Program-made: the position numbers and the translations under genes
Notes under the pieces: model-generated
Seen by the model: the letters and a program-made list of their open reading frames with translations, nothing else
The model's database searches: none
Told to the model about the DNA's origin: nothing
Origin: Candidatus Pacearchaeota archaeon
Lineage (GTDB): Archaea; Nanobdellota; Nanobdellia; Pacearchaeales; GW2011-AR1
DNA length: 6,010 bases
Assembly (NCBI GenBank): GCA_002688335.1
Contig: NZCQ01000077.1
Span: 1 to 6,010, forward strand
Direction: 5' to 3'
Part shown: positions 4,621-6,010 of the stretch, in pieces
Numbering within the stretch: the first letter of the stretch is position 1
Layout of the letters: each line of letters starts with the position of its first letter

Positions 4621-5546
4621 AACTAACAATATTAAATAAGGAAGGCAAGAAGATTAAGGACAGAGAAACAGTTTTATTTGGAGATTCCATAAGAGAAGAT
4701 ATTATTAGAAAGGTTGTTGAGGCTGAGAAGATATGGCAACCTTATGCAAATAAGTTTAGATCTGGAATGGATAGATCTGCTAGTGGTAATGTGGGGCATA
4801 GAAGGCATGATTGGAAGTCTGATCGAGGGAGAGGATTGAGTAGAGTTCCAAGAAAAATATTTTCTAGACATGGAACCCAATTCACTTGGGAAGCAGCAAT
4901 AGTTCCAAATGTTAGGGGAGGTAGGAGAGCTCATCCGCCAAAGGGAAGTGTTAATTTAAAGAAGATAAATAAGAAGGAATGGAAGAAAGCTTTGTTCTCT
5001 GCACTTAGTTATGTTAATAATAAAGATTCATTGAAAGATAAATATGATGGTTTGAAGGATAAGGAGATTAAGATTGATGTTCCGATTATTGTTGAAAATG
5101 CGTTCTTGAAACTGAAGTCTAAAGATGCGTTGGAAGGACTGAAGAAAATATTAGGTGAATTATATGATATTGGGATCATAAATAAGAAGGTTAGAGCTGG
5201 AAAAGGTAAGATTAGGGGTAGAAGATATAAGAAAAACGCAGGATTGTTAATGATTGTTGGAAAGAGTGAAGAAATGGATGTTCAGGGAATTGATATTGTT
5301 AAAAGCAATGAATTAACTGTAAGTGATCTTGCTAGTAATGGAGCTAGATTAACTATTTTCAGTGATAAAGCTGTTGAAGAGTTAGAAAGTTTTTACAAAG
5401 GAGAAAAAGCTGCTAAGGATAAAGAAGATAAAAAAGAGGACAGGAAAGAAGACAAGAGAAAGGTTAGGAAAGATAAGAAAAATAGTTTGAAGAAAGCCAG
5501 AGTGAAGAAAGATGATAAAAGTAAATTAGAGGAAAAGGGAAAATGA
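4617..5546 (+). CDS. rpl4: 50S ribosomal protein uL4 (L4), archaeal type, with extended charged C-terminal tail
   Basis: uL4 is a large-subunit protein whose internal loop lines the exit-tunnel constriction. The loop region (about 42-110) is clear: RSASGNVGHRRHDWKSDRGR, then GLSRVPRK (73-80), and the archaeal/eukaryotic hallmark VRGGRRAHPPK (99-109). The globular fold continues to about residue 261 (DIVKSNELTVSDLASNGARL being the typical end). At 309 residues it is longer than the usual archaeal length (roughly 250-270), because about 48 residues (262-309) form a low-complexity Lys/Glu/Asp/Arg tail, probably disordered and RNA-binding. A GGAG stands 5 nt before ATG 4617. The start overlaps uL3 (ATGA), and the stop overlaps the next gene (ATGA). 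Confidence 0.96.
   Translation: MKLTILNKEGKKIKDRETVLFGDSIREDIIRKVVEAEKIWQPYANKFRSGMDRSASGNVGHRRHDWKSDRGRGLSRVPRKIFSRHGTQFTWEAAIVPNVRGGRRAHPPKGSVNLKKINKKEWKKALFSALSYVNNKDSLKDKYDGLKDKEIKIDVPIIVENAFLKLKSKDALEGLKKILGELYDIGIINKKVRAGKGKIRGRRYKKNAGLLMIVGKSEEMDVQGIDIVKSNELTVSDLASNGARLTIFSDKAVEELESFYKGEKAAKDKEDKKEDRKEDKRKVRKDKKNSLKKARVKKDDKSKLEEKGK
5262..5266 (+). other. No separate feature; interior of uL4 core before the tail
   Basis: This short interval is listed only to note that the uL4 frame is intact here, with no frameshift between the core domain and the charged tail that begins near 5400. Confidence 0.1.
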
Positions 5547-5983
5547 GTTTTGATGAACTGATAAGATCTTTTCGAGATTTTTTAGAGTCTGAAAATAGAG
5601 CAGATAATGGAAATGTTGAGATTAATGAAAATGTTCCAGGGGTTAGGGAAATATGTGATAGAATAGATGATATTGAAGTAGGATATAAATTTAAGGTTAC
5701 TGGACTTTTGGGTAATGGTTCAAATAAAGAGACTACTACAGAGGTTGTTTATGATTCCTATCCGGAGTACTTTGACACAATTGTTGTAAGTGTTGGAGAT
5801 AACAAGCATCCTGTAGGGATGCCAATTGCTAGGCATAGATATTTTATGACTGACAAGGATAGTGGGGGGAATAAAGTAGGTGGTTTTAGGAGTAATTTAC
5901 CTCAAACTATGTTAAGTTTATCTGAAGATGGAAACGAATCTTCATCCTTAAATAAAATAATGAGAGTATATCAAAATGATTAA
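5543..5983 (+). CDS. Unrecognised acidic protein, 146 aa, between uL4 and uL23
   Basis: I do not recognise this protein. It begins with a likely helix (MSFDELIRSFRDFLES, 1-16), then an Asn/Glu-rich stretch, then probably beta-rich segments: IEVGYKFKVTGLLGNG (44-59), TTTEVVYDSYPEYFDTIVVS (64-83) and HPVGMPIARHRYFMTD (89-104). The C-terminus is polar and Ser/Asn/Gly-rich. By my count it has 25 Asp/Glu against 16 Lys/Arg, so it is clearly acidic, unlike the basic ribosomal proteins around it. No signal peptide, membrane helix or zinc motif is seen. ATG 5543 overlaps the uL4 stop (ATGA), with AGGAAAAGGGA upstream, and its end overlaps the uL23 start by 8 nt. It should therefore be made together with uL4 and uL23; composition resembles its neighbours. 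Usual archaeal order is L3-L4-L23 with no gene here. A partner or chaperone of uL4 is a guess. Confidence 0.75.
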   Translation: MSFDELIRSFRDFLESENRADNGNVEINENVPGVREICDRIDDIEVGYKFKVTGLLGNGSNKETTTEVVYDSYPEYFDTIVVSVGDNKHPVGMPIARHRYFMTDKDSGGNKVGGFRSNLPQTMLSLSEDGNESSSLNKIMRVYQND

Positions 5984-6010
5984 AGCGGTAACATCAGAGA
6001 AGGCAGTAAG
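5976..6010 (+). CDS. rpl23: 50S ribosomal protein uL23 (L23), first 11 codons, cut by window edge
   Basis: ATG 5976 opens MIKAVTSEKAV, matching the start of archaeal uL23, where a T-EKA motif opens the first helix. The gene follows uL4 in the standard archaeal order, separated by the acidic orphan, which it overlaps by 8 nt. uL23 sits at the tunnel exit. Only the first 35 bases are present, so the call rests on this motif and the operon context. Confidence 0.8.
   Translation, partial: MIKAVTSEKAV

Noticed and set aside
4674..4934. Minus-strand frame inside uL4
   Set aside because: It lies opposite the conserved tunnel-loop codons of uL4 and has no independent support.
1..6010. CRISPR array, insertion sequence or prophage
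   Set aside because: No regularly spaced repeats, transposase or phage genes are seen; the only exact direct repeat noted is the 19-bp pair before uL3.

Overview
The window looks like an AT-rich archaeal genome, most probably a DPANN lineage (Woesearchaeota/Pacearchaeota type), though no marker here settles the phylum. Supporting evidence: archaeal-type uL3, uL4 and uL23 in S10-operon order; an archaeal AMP phosphorylase N-terminus; TTTATAAA promoter boxes centred about 25.5 nt before start codons (leaderless transcripts); and tight packing with ATGA or TGATG overlaps.

Left part, minus strand (1-1625): an AI-2E/PerM-family membrane protein is followed without a gap by a 24-codon minigene. 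That minigene overlaps the start of an AMP phosphorylase gene, which runs off the left edge. The minigene begins like an HPr phosphocarrier protein, is preceded by AGGAGG, and contains a perfect hairpin just before the phosphorylase start. A divergent promoter region (1626-1704) has one TATA box for PerM and one for the gene to its right.

Middle part (1705-3423): a plus-strand conserved hypothetical protein of about 239 residues converges on a minus-strand cluster, and the two stop codons overlap. In transcription order the cluster is a DUF5678-like small protein, a single-domain retropepsin-like aspartic protease coupled to it by TGATG, and a small two-helix membrane protein.

Right part, plus strand (3424-6010): a leader of about 190 nt carries several inverted repeats, tiny ORFs and an exact 19-bp duplication of the uL3 ribosome-binding/start region. 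It precedes a tightly coupled cluster of uL3, uL4 with a long charged tail, an unrecognised acidic 146-residue protein, and the first codons of uL23. The orphan between uL4 and uL23, the duplicated uL3 start and the HPr-like minigene are the most unusual elements. The genes make sense as nucleotide salvage (AMP phosphorylase), membrane transport (PerM family), a possible proteolytic module, and ribosome synthesis.
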